Below are positions 41,236 through 52,278 of a stretch of DNA of 64,000 nucleotides, one piece after another. How positions within the stretch are numbered: position 1 is the stretch's first letter; each line of letters starts with the position of its first letter. The stretch comes from Tritrichomonas musculus (taxonomy: Eukaryota > Parabasalia > Tritrichomonadida > Tritrichomonadidae). Where the stretch lies: the NCBI GenBank assembly GCA_039105265.1, contig JAPFFF010000059.1, positions 496,001 to 560,000 on the forward strand, given 5' to 3'. The translations under genes were made by a program, and so were the position numbers. The notes below the pieces were generated by a model. The model saw only the letters and a program-made list of their open reading frames with translations. It was not told where the DNA came from and made no database searches.

Positions 41236-43611
41236 ATGCAAACTGAGAATCGTACAAAAAAAATGGATGAAAACCCACTTGGTTCATGGAACGACTTAAA
41301 TCCTACCTTTTCAAATCAAGTTAAGGCTCTTCTAAAAAAGAATTTTTTAATCAGAATTCGATCAATATCTTCAATTATCGAATTAATTTTTGCATTTGTG
41401 ATACCTTTAATTTTAATTCTCGATTATTTTCCTCCCAAAGTTGATTTTCCAGATTCACCGTCGCCACCAATTAATAAAATTGATATAGGTTCACTAGTTG
41501 AGTGGTTTTTAGCATTTGGTGCCGAAACAAAAGTTGCACTTCTTCCAAACAAGCCATTAATGTATTATTTAATCGGAAATACCACATTTTTAAATTTATT
41601 AATTCATGGTGCCACAATTCCCTTAAATGGAACAATGATGACTTTTCCAGGCACTCAAATCAGTTATGTTGATACTTTCAAAGACCTAAAAAATGTCATT
41701 TACTCGACACAAGTCAACAATATCGGAATTGAATGGTCAAACATCGACAGTAAAGAAGCGCTAACAAATCCATCGATCAAAGTTTACTTACAATCATTTT
41801 ATGGGAATCCGCAACCATCGATTTATCTGCAATTACGAGATTCACTTGTTACCATGCGTTCACTCACTCAAGGCGAAATACCGAACATTCAACAAATGAA
41901 ATTTATGAACATAACTTTTTCAAAGGGAGAATTTTCACATCCCTCAATTATACAAAGAATGATTAAGCTAGGCTTTCCCTTTGGTCTAATCACGCCACTT
42001 TCCATTATTTTGGCCACGTTACCTGACATGGAATTGATTTTTTCAGAAAAAGACAGTCGTGTCACCGAATTGTCATTTTTGATGGGCATGACAGAAAGTG
42101 CTTATTGGTTTACTAACTTCATTGTTTGCTTTATAATTTGTTTTGTTGTTCATTTGTATATTGCCATTCTTTATTCTTTCTGGTATGGATTGAATGGCAA
42201 TGATTTTAGCATGTTTTTAGTATTGTCGATTTTGTTTGTTATTGCTGAAATTTGGTACCAATTCTTCATAACAACTTTGATTAACGAAGGCTCAAAAGGG
42301 AAGTCAATTACAATTGTATTAATCATGGTTGGAATCATTTTAGGAATGTTCTTTCAATTCGTTACTCTCAATGAAAAATCAACGACAAATATGGCTTTGA
42401 ATAACATTTGTTGCTTGATTTTCCCTATTTCAGCCTATGAGCTCTATTTGATACAAGGATACATTGTGAATGTAGGCGAATTACCACTTTTCAGGTGGTC
42501 AAACATGAATGATAAAACGTATATTTGTCCTCCTTGGCTTACAATTATGTGGTGTGCAATTGATAGTGTTCTTTATTTCGTCTTGTTTTTAATTGGCAAT
42601 TCTTACTTTCCACGCAATTTTGGAATAAACACGGCAAGAAGCAAAAGTGGAAAGAAAGAATCAATTGAAAATGAGGATACAAGTGAGTTAGATAAAGGTG
42701 TAGATCAAGAAGCAATCAATGTTGATAATCTAACGAAAGAGTACCATGGAACACGAAATGTCAAAGCTTTAAATTCTGTTTCTTTTTCGATTAAAAAAGG
42801 TGAAATCATTGTTGTGATTGGTCCAAATGGAGCTGGCAAATCAACAATGATTAATTGCATCAGTGGAGGAATTAGAGCAACAGATGGAACAATTAAAATA
42901 TTCGGTGAAAATAGAGTTCATAGTTTGGGTGCTTGTTATCAAAGTAATGTTCTTATTCCTCAATTGTCCGTTCAAGAACATTTTGAACTTTTCAGTGCAT
43001 TTAGAGGAATATCGAAAGAAACAACGCAAGCTTCAATTGATTACCTCTCAACGAACATGCAGTTAACTCATTCACTCAAGAATAGAGCTGGCGATCTTTC
43101 TGGAGGTCAAAAAAGGAAACTTTGCATTGGTCTCTCTTTACTTGGAAATCCTGAAATTGTTCTGATGGATGAACCAACTGCTGGTGTTGATGTTCAAGCA
43201 TGTCAACTCATTTGGAAGATGATTTCTAATCTTAAAGAAACAACTTCTTTGATAACTAGTCATGCCCTTGAAGAAGCTGAAGCTGTGTCTTCAAGATTGT
43301 TCATTCTTTCAGAAGGAACAATTCGATTCATTGGAACATCAACTGAATTAAGAGAACAGTTCAAATGCGGTTACGAATTGAGAGTTGAAGCAAGTGATGA
43401 AAATATTAATAAGGTCCTCAATTTTGTAAGAAATTACGTGCCTGATTGTAAAATTGCTGATGATAGAAAAGATGTGATTTTAATGCCTGTTTGTAAATCA
43501 ATAGGAAGATTGCTGCAAGAGTTTGAAGAAAAGCAAAGCGAATTGGGCGTTATATCTTATTCTTTTGCTGTACAACAATTAGAGGACATGCTTTTGAAAT
43601 CACTTGAATAA
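41236..43611 (+). CDS. ABCA-like half transporter
   Basis: 791 residues. The N-terminal KALLKKNFLIRIRS and a first span (~45-65) are typical of ABCA proteins. A loop of ~180 residues is followed by about six spans between ~250 and 455 (SAYWFTNFIVCFIICFVVHL and others). The ATPase domain has Walker A GPNGAGKST near 529, signature LSGGQKRKL near 621, Walker B IVLMDEPTAGVD near 642 and the H-loop SHALEEAE. All catalytic motifs are intact. The two ABC genes here are about as long as each other but clearly diverged, so they could form a heterodimer. Substrate unknown. Confidence 0.93.
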   Translation: MQTENRTKKMDENPLGSWNDLNPTFSNQVKALLKKNFLIRIRSISSIIELIFAFVIPLILILDYFPPKVDFPDSPSPPINKIDIGSLVEWFLAFGAETKVALLPNKPLMYYLIGNTTFLNLLIHGATIPLNGTMMTFPGTQISYVDTFKDLKNVIYSTQVNNIGIEWSNIDSKEALTNPSIKVYLQSFYGNPQPSIYLQLRDSLVTMRSLTQGEIPNIQQMKFMNITFSKGEFSHPSIIQRMIKLGFPFGLITPLSIILATLPDMELIFSEKDSRVTELSFLMGMTESAYWFTNFIVCFIICFVVHLYIAILYSFWYGLNGNDFSMFLVLSILFVIAEIWYQFFITTLINEGSKGKSITIVLIMVGIILGMFFQFVTLNEKSTTNMALNNICCLIFPISAYELYLIQGYIVNVGELPLFRWSNMNDKTYICPPWLTIMWCAIDSVLYFVLFLIGNSYFPRNFGINTARSKSGKKESIENEDTSELDKGVDQEAINVDNLTKEYHGTRNVKALNSVSFSIKKGEIIVVIGPNGAGKSTMINCISGGIRATDGTIKIFGENRVHSLGACYQSNVLIPQLSVQEHFELFSAFRGISKETTQASIDYLSTNMQLTHSLKNRAGDLSGGQKRKLCIGLSLLGNPEIVLMDEPTAGVDVQACQLIWKMISNLKETTSLITSHALEEAEAVSSRLFILSEGTIRFIGTSTELREQFKCGYELRVEASDENINKVLNFVRNYVPDCKIADDRKDVILMPVCKSIGRLLQEFEEKQSELGVISYSFAVQQLEDMLLKSLE

Positions 43612-43748
43612 TTCTTGTAATTTAGGACAAGATATATTTATTATTATCTATATATATAAAAATAACCTACAAATATGCATATTTAAAACAAATATAACTT
43701 TTTCATATTAACTATATTTTTTTAAAAAAATACAATTTTAGTTTATAA

Positions 43749-43999
43749 ATAGGCTTGTTATTCTGATATCAATTATCAGGTTTGGCACTTTTTTAAACTC
43801 AGATAATCGATAATAAAATGCTATCGATTGGAACTTTTTATTGATGAATTCGATTATCAAGTATGAAATGTGATACAAAAAAAATATGCTTTTGATATTG
43901 AATCTTGATTAATCGAAACTAACACCTGAAAAAAACATTAAAAATAGTATTTTAATAGCATAAAATAAATATATTCTAACTTATTATTTAAAAGAATCA
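43749..43999. mobile_element. MITE copy 2 (relative of 27746-28030), 3' end lost
   Basis: AGGCTTGTTATTCTGATATC and most of the following ~240 bp match 27746-27990 with scattered differences and small indels. The last ~40 bp of the other copy, including its TAACAAGCTT end, are not recognisable here. Confidence 0.65.
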
Positions 44000-44381
44000 G
44001 CTTTTATTAAATTTTATTACGAATAAGTGAAGTAATCTGTTAACCAGTTAAAAAAGTTCTCATAATTTTGATTAATGAAACTTTGATAAAATCTGTTTTT
44101 TACAATATGTAGGCTTTAGTATAAGGAACACATTTACAAAATAAAATTTAATGAGTTTTATTCGTACATAACAAAAATATCGATTCTACGAATTTTTTGG
44201 ACACCCTATATTTAACGAAATAAGAAAATTGAAAAAAAACAAAATTCGTTTACCTTTATCAGGATAATGATCATAATCATTATAAAATTACAACACATAA
44301 TCAGATAAATTTATGTTAAAAATAAATATTTTATATATATTAAAAATGAGCACAAAGCATTATTTAAGTGTATTCGTTTAT
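44000..44381. other. AT-rich stretch
   Basis: About 380 bp before the 3' end of the C2 gene. Nothing supportable. Confidence 0.55.
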
Positions 44382-45989
44382 TCAAATTGTTATTGGCTTG
44401 ATTAAATATTGATCATCCAACAATTTGTTAATTGCAGAACTCATTTCTTTTTTGCTGTAAAAGTCATGATTCACCGGAATTAATTTCCATTCATCATTGA
44501 TGAACATAATTTTCAACAAGACAGTGAAACAAGCACATATATTTTTAATTGCAATTTTATTATGAATTAGCAAAGTTTCGTTTTCGCCATTCATATGTGT
44601 CATTGCCACATTTACAAATTGAACTCTTTTTAATGTATTATCATCATTTATATATATTATTTTATCCCTTCCAATTTGATTTAAGTCCAATTCAATCATA
44701 CATGATCTTGAGGAAAACGTATTAATCAAAAATTTTTTTGAAACTGTTTTTTTCTTAATTTCTTTTTCAATTTGTTGTGATCGCTTCTTATTTGTCATAT
44801 CTAAAACATAACAAAATGGATGTCTGCCACCACGTGCGTCATAATAGATTCTTATTTTGTAATCATTTGATTGCAGTCCTGCATTTCTGAATATTTTTTG
44901 AAGTGAAAATTGGCCGGTTTCTGGGAGAATGTTACTTTTAACAATGTTTGTATTTGTTAACGAAGGAGTGACTTCTTTCACCATTGAAATAATTTCAGAA
45001 TGAAATGGTGTTTCCTTTAATGTTTGATCCAAATAATCTTCATATGGATTTTTCTTATCAAAAACAAGGTTGTTCGTTGGAATTGAATTGATTTCTAAGT
45101 CACATTTACCATCTGCCAAAAAATTGCTGTGCAATGTAAATGGAACAACATATTTCTTATTATTTTCAACATGAATATCAATTTGTTCTATTGTTCCAAT
45201 TTTATTGCTTTGGTTTAATTTCCAGTTTCCTTCAGCAATTAAATGTAATGTTGCTCTTCCTGTATAATTTGAAACATCTAATATAATTACATCATACACA
45301 TCATCTAAACAATTTATTTGAATTGAATGCATCTGTGTAAATTCAGTGCCAACAAATACGTTTTTAATTGATGATTCAATTCTAGTTGGCTTCCATGAAA
45401 CAAATTCATTGAAATGAGAATAACAAATATTTTCTCCAGACTTTAAATTCATGTTATGGAATCCAACGTTTATTGTTATCAATTCTATTTTAATGGGATT
45501 GTTTGATTCTTCATTTTCATACTTTGGATCAAGTGTTACCCAAAAATGAAGAATTGGATAAGGAATATCAACAACTGAAATTGGTGTTAATACTAATTCT
45601 GAATATATAAAAGATATATCTAGTGTTGCATCTTGTGTTGATATTGGAAATTGAAAAAAGAATTTTTGATTTGGATTTTTCATTAATTGTTTTCCTTCAC
45701 CATGTGTTAGAAATTGGTTAAAATCAATTTCTACTTGTCCCAAAAATTTATTTCTACAAAAAATATTACCAATATAAATTTTAAAGAGAATTGAATATGC
45801 ATGGATTAGATTTAAATCAAATTCCCAATTCCATTTTGGATTTGCTGTTTTTTCTTTTTTTTTGTTTGTACAAAAACCAAGAAAATAGTAATCAGAATTA
45901 AATCTTGAAAAGCATGAAATATCTGTCGTTTTTAATCTGTTATCAGGAAATTTTAGATTTCTTGCTTGAATAACTTGAATATGAATCAT
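44382..45989 (-). CDS. C2-domain protein
   Basis: 535 residues. Residues 1-130 form a C2 domain (MIHIQVIQARNLKFPDN, NPKWNWEFDLNL, FLGQVEIDFNQFL), although the usual second-loop aspartates are poorly kept, so calcium binding is uncertain. The remaining ~400 residues are beta-rich with two segments that weakly resemble TerD-like stress proteins (around VYDVIILDVSNYTG and SCMIELDLNQIGRD). C2 domains usually bind membranes. No transmembrane span. The start is supported by an initiator-like TCATTTT 8 nt upstream. The TerD resemblance is inference. Confidence 0.82.
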   Translation of the reverse strand: MIHIQVIQARNLKFPDNRLKTTDISCFSRFNSDYYFLGFCTNKKKEKTANPKWNWEFDLNLIHAYSILFKIYIGNIFCRNKFLGQVEIDFNQFLTHGEGKQLMKNPNQKFFFQFPISTQDATLDISFIYSELVLTPISVVDIPYPILHFWVTLDPKYENEESNNPIKIELITINVGFHNMNLKSGENICYSHFNEFVSWKPTRIESSIKNVFVGTEFTQMHSIQINCLDDVYDVIILDVSNYTGRATLHLIAEGNWKLNQSNKIGTIEQIDIHVENNKKYVVPFTLHSNFLADGKCDLEINSIPTNNLVFDKKNPYEDYLDQTLKETPFHSEIISMVKEVTPSLTNTNIVKSNILPETGQFSLQKIFRNAGLQSNDYKIRIYYDARGGRHPFCYVLDMTNKKRSQQIEKEIKKKTVSKKFLINTFSSRSCMIELDLNQIGRDKIIYINDDNTLKRVQFVNVAMTHMNGENETLLIHNKIAIKNICACFTVLLKIMFINDEWKLIPVNHDFYSKKEMSSAINKLLDDQYLIKPITI

Positions 45990-45992
45990 ATA

Positions 45993-45999
45993 AAAATGA
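45993..45999 (-). promoter_or_regulatory. Initiator of the C2-domain gene
   Basis: Minus strand TCATTTT, A at 45997, 8 nt before the ATG at 45989. Confidence 0.5.
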
Positions 46000-46597
46000 A
46001 ATCATTTTTTTTTAAAATTTTCCGCTTTGGAAAAACCGACGAATTAATTTCGTTCGCAAATTTTGAATAGTCTATAGTTTATTGAATTTTATTCAAAATA
46101 TTCTTCGCAAAAATAAAAATATTTATATTATGAATTATATAATACAGTAGCTTCATTTTTGTAACGATAAAACCCACTTTTGTAACGAAAAATGTAACCA
46201 CCAAAATTCTTAAAAATTTTATCACATAACTTTTTTAGTTTAATTTTCACTTTCGTAACGAAATTATTATAAATTCATTTTAACCAAAAAAGAGAAAAAG
46301 CACGAACAAAAAAGCATGTTAACAGTTGTTTACTAATACGAAATTTGAACTTTTTGGCTTTTCAATTGCGAAATAAAATCATGAGCCAAATATGCCAAAT
46401 ATACTCATTTGAAATAATCTGAAGGGCAAAAATCAATCATACTACTATTTACTTTACTTAGTAAAGGATATTTCAGAGCAAATTGATTTCGAATTCAATT
46501 TTTTTTAAAAAAGCATTGGCTAATTATCATTCAATTACCTTATTGACGGCTCATTTAAGATGATTTTTTTTGGAAATGTTTGTTGTTATTATTGTTT
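46000..46597. other. AT-rich stretch with repeated CTTTTGTAACGA words
   Basis: Three near-copies of CACTTTTGTAACGA (near 46156, 46180 and 46246). They may be the debris of a small element. No gene. Confidence 0.5.
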
Positions 46598-46837
46598 TTA
46601 AATAAAAGAAGAAGTTTTATTATAATGCCTAAAAGATATTGATAATATAAAAATGGAAAATGATTGAATAGTCAATAGTATTTTGCTAATCATATAAACG
46701 TTTTTAATTTTTAATAATAATAATAAAGATCTAGAAGCTTTTGTAAGCTTCATCAAATCATTCTTCAAATTAACAGTATTATTAGGACCAATCAAACCAA
46801 CTTCTTTACCATCAATTTTAACAATATCTGTTCCCAT
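46598..46837 (-). pseudogene. N-terminal fragment of an unknown gene
   Basis: ATG at 46837 followed by MGTDIVKIDGKEVGLIGPNN and VNLKNDLMKLTKASRS. After about residue 45 the frame becomes low-complexity and hydrophobic and probably is no longer genuine coding sequence. A TCATCC initiator-like motif sits ~9 nt upstream. Looks like a real 5' end joined to unrelated DNA. Confidence 0.35.
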
Positions 46838-47152
46838 TTTAGGATGACAATCACCAATGACTCCAAATTCAGGTTAAGCCAAAAAAAAATGAGAATAAAA
46901 CTCTATTTAAGCAAAATATTTAATATCAAGTGTGGTATATTTCGTTCACACATGATAATAATATTATTATTCAAATTTGTTTTAAGTAAACATTGCTCAA
47001 TATGGTCATCCAAATATTGCATATTATCAATAATTTTTTTTTTCTTTTTTTTTTTTTTTTCATAATTGTAAATGGTCTTTGCATAAAAATAAAATTCAGA
47101 ATATTTCCTAAAAGGCCAAATATTTTTTTTTTAACAAAATTTTGTTATATAA
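46838..47152. other. AT-rich stretch
   Basis: Includes long T runs at 47035-47060. No supported gene. Confidence 0.5.
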
Positions 47153-47302
47153 GGCCAAATAAGATTGAATTCCTTATTACTGTAACCGCCAAAATGCCGT
47201 AATAAGCGATCATTTTTCACCTATTATAGGTCAAATAAAATTGAATTCCTTATTACTATAACCGCCAAACCGCAGTAATAAGAACTTTTTCACCTTTCTA
47301 AA
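47153..47302 (+). repeat. Two tandem ~75-bp copies with an internal hairpin
   Basis: Copies at 47153-47228 and 47229-47302, starting GGYCAAATAARATTGAATTC. Each contains CCTTATTAC, then ACCGCCAAA, then GTAATAAG, an inverted repeat able to fold as a hairpin. The same words occur in reverse inside the transposon end at 54481-54508. Confidence 0.75.
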
Positions 47303-47796
47303 GGCTAATAATTTTGACCTTTAAATATCTTAACAAATTAATTTTTTTTTAACAAAATTGAATCATTCAAAAATCCACTTTTTTAAAATTGCGACAGTCA
47401 TGCACTTTTTACCAAGATTGCTGTTGAAGGGAAACGACCAGATGAAAAAGTATTCAAACATGATGTCCTTAAAAAACTTGCCATCAATTGCTGGGATAGT
47501 AATCCAATGGCAAGACCATCATTCAATGAAATTGTCGAACAAATCAAGTCGCAAGATTTCAGAGATGAAATGTATGCTAACACCGAATAAGTGAGAAAAT
47601 ATATTTCCACATTTAATGATTCACATGGAAGCAAACCGAAAGATCCAATGACAATTAAAAACGAGGCAGATCAAGGAGACGTTTCTAAAATGATCGAATA
47701 TGCAGACATGCTTTTTACTGGCGAATTTGTTCATAGAGTTGACATTGAAGGAGCAGAAAAATATTACAAAATGGCTGCAGATAAGAACAATTCATA

Positions 47797-47985
47797 TGCA
47801 TAGAAAAACATTGTGTCTGCATCATACTTTCGTATTCCTTTTTGGAAGTAGATGTTTGCATCTGATTTGTTGACTGCAACACCATCTCCTTCTTGAAGCA
47901 TTCTTGCTGCTCAACTCATTGAAGGAATGTTTCCAAGATCGGACAGCTTTTCTGAAATAAAATAATGTTTTCGCTTTATCTTGTG
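47797..47985 (-). repeat. Left arm of a 189-bp inverted duplication
   Basis: Reverse complement of 48136-48324 with no difference found by eye. It is the antisense copy of the Sel1 coding arm. Confidence 0.85.
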
Positions 47986-48135
47986 CAATTTCTTCTCCTT
48001 CATAAAGAATGTTTGCATATTCATACATTGCTTCATGGTTTTTCTGAGGTGAATCTGCACAAATTTTATGAAATTCAACCATTTCTCTCTTTGTCACTTT
48101 TTCATTTAATTTATATTCATAGAAAAGTTTCAAAT

Positions 48136-48324
48136 CACAAGATAAAGCGAAAACATTATTTTATTTCAGAAAAGCTGTCCGATCTTGGAAACATTCCTTC
48201 AATGAGTTGAGCAGCAAGAATGCTTCAAGAAGGAGATGGTGTTGCAGTCAACAAATCAGATGCAAACATCTACTTCCAAAAAGGAATACGAAAGTATGAT
48301 GCAGACACAATGTTTTTCTATGCA
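48136..48324 (+). repeat. Right arm of the 189-bp inverted duplication
   Basis: Sense copy, continuous with the downstream Sel1 coding sequence. The 150-bp spacer 47986-48135 is inverted relative to the gene. Confidence 0.85.
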
Positions 48325-49739
48325 ATTTCATTAATAAATGATCCTTATTCAAATGTTGGATCGCAAAATAATAACATTGTTAAATACTTGGAAAAGGAAT
48401 CATATTCAGGTAATGTTAATTCGATGCTCTTTTATTCAATTGTTCTTAGTCGTGGTTATTTCAATAATCCAAAAAACGATGAAGAATCAAAGAATTTATT
48501 GAAAATGGCTAATTATGCCAATTCTGAAGAAGCAGCGAAATTGTCATTCTATTTCGCTACTTTAATTCAAAAAGGTGAAATGAAATTTTTTGGTCCTAAA
48601 GATGCTGAAGTTTTCCTTCTGAATGCTTCAAAAAGAGGAAATATTGACGCAATACTTGCTTACGATTATTTATTATCTCCAGATGATAAAAGTGCGATTA
48701 TTTTCTTGAAAAAGGCAGCAAGCTTGGGAAGTGAAGAATCTCGTAAAAGATAATGCATGAAGTCAGGACCTTTCCATAGATTGTTCTATAATTCAGATAA
48801 AATAAAATGCAAGTATAATGTCGATATCGCTAAGCATATCATTGCAGTCATTGCTTTTGCTTGCTCTGAAAAGAAAGAGAATGTTGACTCACTTGAAAAT
48901 ATCTTTTTTTGTTCACTCTTTTGCTAATAACTCTTAGTATTTCATGAATTTCAAGCATTTCAATTTTTACCAAATCAGGATCTTTGATGAACTTTAAATG
49001 GATAAATTTAATAGAAAAAAACTTCGATAACATTTAGAAAGAAAAATAAAAATTGATGATTAAATTTTTATTAAGTATGGTTTAAAATTTCTTGTACTGA
49101 GTCATTAACTTCTTGTAAATATTGATAATCATTCAATTTCTTTTCAAGTGATTGCTTTTCTTGAATAAATCGCTGAATTTCGCGATGCAGTTCTAGGTTT
49201 TGGTTAATGAAGAATTTAATATCTTGATTTGTATCTTTCGATAGAAGCAAAATGATTTCATGATAATTTTCTTCTCTTGCATAATCAATGGCTGTTTTAT
49301 AACGCATTTTAATTTATAATTCCAAAAATTGTTAAATTCATCTATCTCATAAAAAACGATAGATCTGAATTTTATGAATGATCTTGCATTCAGATGTTTT
49401 TAATGTTGACTTTTATTTCTTCTTTTGATAATAGCATTTCGACAATTTCAGTATAACCACATCGTACAGCATGAATTAGCTCTGTATCATTAACTGTTAA
49501 TGCTGAATTCCATGAATTAAGATAAAGTTAATATGAAAAAGTTATATTTGAATTTTATGAAAAAATGAATTATGAATATCATGAATGTTTTTGGATTAAA
49601 ACGTCTTCGCAGTTGATATTAATTCCTGGTTGTGATAATAAAAGTTTAACAATTTCCATATGATTTTGTGAAGCTGCCACAATTAATGGAGTGCTATTAA
49701 ATTTCGCAAATAAATTCCAAAAATGATTTAAAAAATGAA

Positions 49740-49960
49740 CTTTATGAAAAAATAAGATTTGAATAGAATGAAAAAAATAATATTTGAATGTAATGAAAAA
49801 ATAAGATATGAATGTAATGAAAAAATAAGATATGAATATCATGAAAAAATAAGATTTGAATATCATGAAAAAATAAGATTTGAATGTAATGAAATAATAA
49901 GATTTGAATGGAATGAAAAAAAATAAGGTTTGAATTTTATGAAAAAAGAAGATTTGAATG
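49740..49960 (+). repeat. 21-bp minisatellite, block 1
   Basis: Degenerate copies of ATGAAAAAATAAGATTTGAA(T) inside an ankyrin spacer. Confidence 0.8.
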
Positions 49961-50299
49961 ATATGAATATTTTTATATTAAAATGCTCTGATGGTTGATG
50001 TCAATATTTGGGGTTGATAACAAAAGTCTAACAATTTCTGTATGATCTTCAAAAGCCGCAAAAAAAAGCGCTGTCCAATTAAATATTCGGATCAACTCCA
50101 TAAATGATTAAAAATTTGAATTTTATGAAAAAATGAATTATGAATATCATGAATGTTTTTGGATTAAAACGTCACCGCAGTTGATATTAATTCCTGGTTG
50201 TGATAATAAAAGTTGGACAATTCCCGTATGACCTCGTGAAGCTGCTACAATTAATGGTGTACTATTAAAATTCACAAATAAATTCCAAAAATGATTTAA

Positions 50300-50820
50300 A
50301 AAAATGAACTTTATGAAAAAAAAAAAATATTTGAATGGAATGAAAAAAATTATATTTGAATGGAATGAAAAAATAAGATTTGAATGTAATGAAAAATAAG
50401 ATTTAAATATAATGAAAAAATAAGATTTGAATATCATGAAAAAATAAGATTTGAATTCTATGAAAAAATAAGATTTGAATGTAATGAAAAAATAAGATTT
50501 GAATTGTATAAAAAAATAAGATTTGAATTATATGGAAAAATAAGATTTGAATGTAATGAAAAAATAAGATTTGAATTGTATAAAAAAATAAGATTTGAAT
50601 TCTATGAAAAAATAAGATTTGAATGTAATGAAAAAATAAGATTTGAATTGTATAAAAAAATAAGATTTGAATTATATGGAAAAATAAGATTTGAATTCTA
50701 TGAAAAAAGAGGATTTGAATGGAATGAAAAAATAAGATTTGAATTGTATAAAAAAATAAGATTTGAATTTTATGAAAAAATAAGGTTTGAATTCTATGAA
50801 AAAAGAAGATTTGAATGATA
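50300..50820 (+). repeat. 21-bp minisatellite, block 2 (longest)
   Basis: About 24 copies of the same 21-bp unit. The period is a multiple of three, which creates a chance open frame of KIRFE-type 7-residue repeats on the plus strand. Confidence 0.85.
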
Positions 50821-51164
50821 TGAATATTTTTATATTAAAATGCTCTGATGGTTGATGTCAATATTTGGGGTTGATAACAAAAGTCTAACAATTTCTGTAT
50901 GACCTGCAAAAGCCGCAAAAAAAAGCGCTGTCCAATTAAATATTCGGATCAAACTCCATAAATGATTAAAAATTTGAATTTTATGAAAAAATGAATTCTG
51001 AATATCATGAATGTTTTTGGATTAAAACGTCACCGCAGTTGATATTAATTTCTGGTTGTAATAATAAAAGTTTAACAATTTCCATATGATTTTGTGAAGC
51101 TGCCACAATTAATGGTGTACTATTAAAATTCACAAATAAATCCCAAAAATGATTTAAAAAATGA

Positions 51165-51455
51165 ACTTTATGAAAAAAATAATACTTGAATGGAATGAAA
51201 AAAATAATATTTGAATGTAATGAAAAAATAAGATATGAATGTAATGAAAAAATAAGATTTAAATTTTATGAAAAAATAAGATTTGAATGGAATGAAATAA
51301 TAAGATTTGAATTTTATGAAAAATAAGATTTGAATGTAATGAAATAATAATATTTGAATGGAATGAAAAAATAAGATTTGAATATCATGAAATAATAAGA
51401 TTTGAATGGAATGAAAAAAATAAGGTTTGAATTCTATGAAAAAAGAAGATTTGAA
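51165..51455 (+). repeat. 21-bp minisatellite, block 3
   Basis: About 13 degenerate copies of the same unit, again exactly between an A and a B ankyrin module. Confidence 0.8.
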
Positions 51456-51786
51456 TGATATGAATATTTTTATATTAAAATGCTCTGATGGTTGATGTCA
51501 ATATTTGGGGTTGATAATAAAAGTCTAACAATTTCTGTATGATCTTCAAAAGCCGCAAAAAAAAGCGCTGTCCAATTAAATATTCGGATCAAACTCCATA
51601 AATGATTAAAAATTTGAATTTTATGAAAAAATGAATTATGTATATCATGAATGTTTTTGGATTAAAACGTCTTCGCAGTTGATATTAATTCCTTCTGTTA
51701 CAAGGAGACTTTTGACAAACTTGATGTCGCCTTTTTCAGATGCATTGAGAAGCTTTTCGCTCAAACACATTCTTATATTATAATGA

Positions 51787-52278
51787 TAATTTTCATTGAA
51801 TTTTGAATTGTGCACGTTACAACAATATAAAATATACTATAGATCGTTTTATCTCAATATAAAATCGTTATATATAATATTAATATTATTTATTTATTTA
51901 AATAGTATTTATATAATATGGTATATTTATAATATGGCTTTCATTTTAAGATAATTGTGTTTTTTTATTTTTTCTGAATAAATTCTATATGTATTATGAA
52001 AATATTGAATGAATTTTTGGATTATGGTTTTTATTAAATGTAATATTTTTATTCTTATTATGACGCCATTTTTACATATTATGCATGCAATTAATACTTA
52101 ATTTATGACTTAACTGAGATTTGGAGAGAAAAGAAATTTAAAGATTTAATATCAATAACTTTGCTTTTATTTTTTCGGCTTTAATTTGGGCAATTATGAA
52201 TGGTTACACTGAATTTGTTCTTTCATTACTGTCGATTCCAGGATTTATAATTTGTAATTATGCATTTGCTATTTGGGG
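51787..52278. other. AT-rich stretch
   Basis: About 490 bp between the ankyrin locus and a BspA fragment. Nothing supportable beyond the ankyrin initiator at its edge. Confidence 0.55.

Larger units (their letters stand above)
47385..48921 (+). pseudogene. Kinase-Sel1 gene remnant carrying an inverted duplication
   Basis: Plus strand 47385-47590 reads as the end of a TKL-like kinase (IAVEGKRPDEKVF, CWDSNPMARPSFNEI) with an in-frame TAA at 47588-47590. A Sel1-like region follows (ADQGDVSKMIEYADMLFTGE, KYYKMAADKNNSYA). At 47797 the sequence turns into an inverted repeat. Sel1 coding resumes after 48136 (MLQEGDGVAVNKSDANIYFQ, SYSGNVNSMLFYS) and is readable past another stop (48751-48753) to about 48921. 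The DNA between the repeat arms encodes the missing Sel1 unit (HEAMYEYANILYEGEEIAQD) but on the minus strand. Broken by stops, a frameshift and the inversion. Confidence 0.8.
49071..51770 (-). pseudogene. Ankyrin-repeat locus with modules separated by minisatellite spacers
   Basis: The 5' end is well formed: ATG at 51770, MCLSEKLLNASEKGDIKFVK, with TCATTA (A at 51784) 14 nt upstream. The 3' end is an ankyrin unit plus coiled coil (TAIDYAREENYHEIILLLS, stop at 49071). Between them ankyrin units alternate: type B (NWTALFFAAFEDHTEIVRLL) near 51480-51600, 50830-50960 and 49980-50100, and type A (STPLIVAASQNHMEIVKLLL) near 51000-51150, 50147-50290 and 49580-49720, then one more near 49400-49500. 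Every unit ends in a TTTTAATnnAAAAAnATTCAT motif with stops, followed by a spacer of ~55 to ~530 bp. Without removal of the spacers no full protein can be made. Confidence 0.7.

Noticed and set aside
49740-51455. Regular 21-bp repeats, CRISPR-like at first glance
   Set aside because: The units are contiguous with no unique spacers, the host is eukaryotic, and no cas genes are present. This is a minisatellite.
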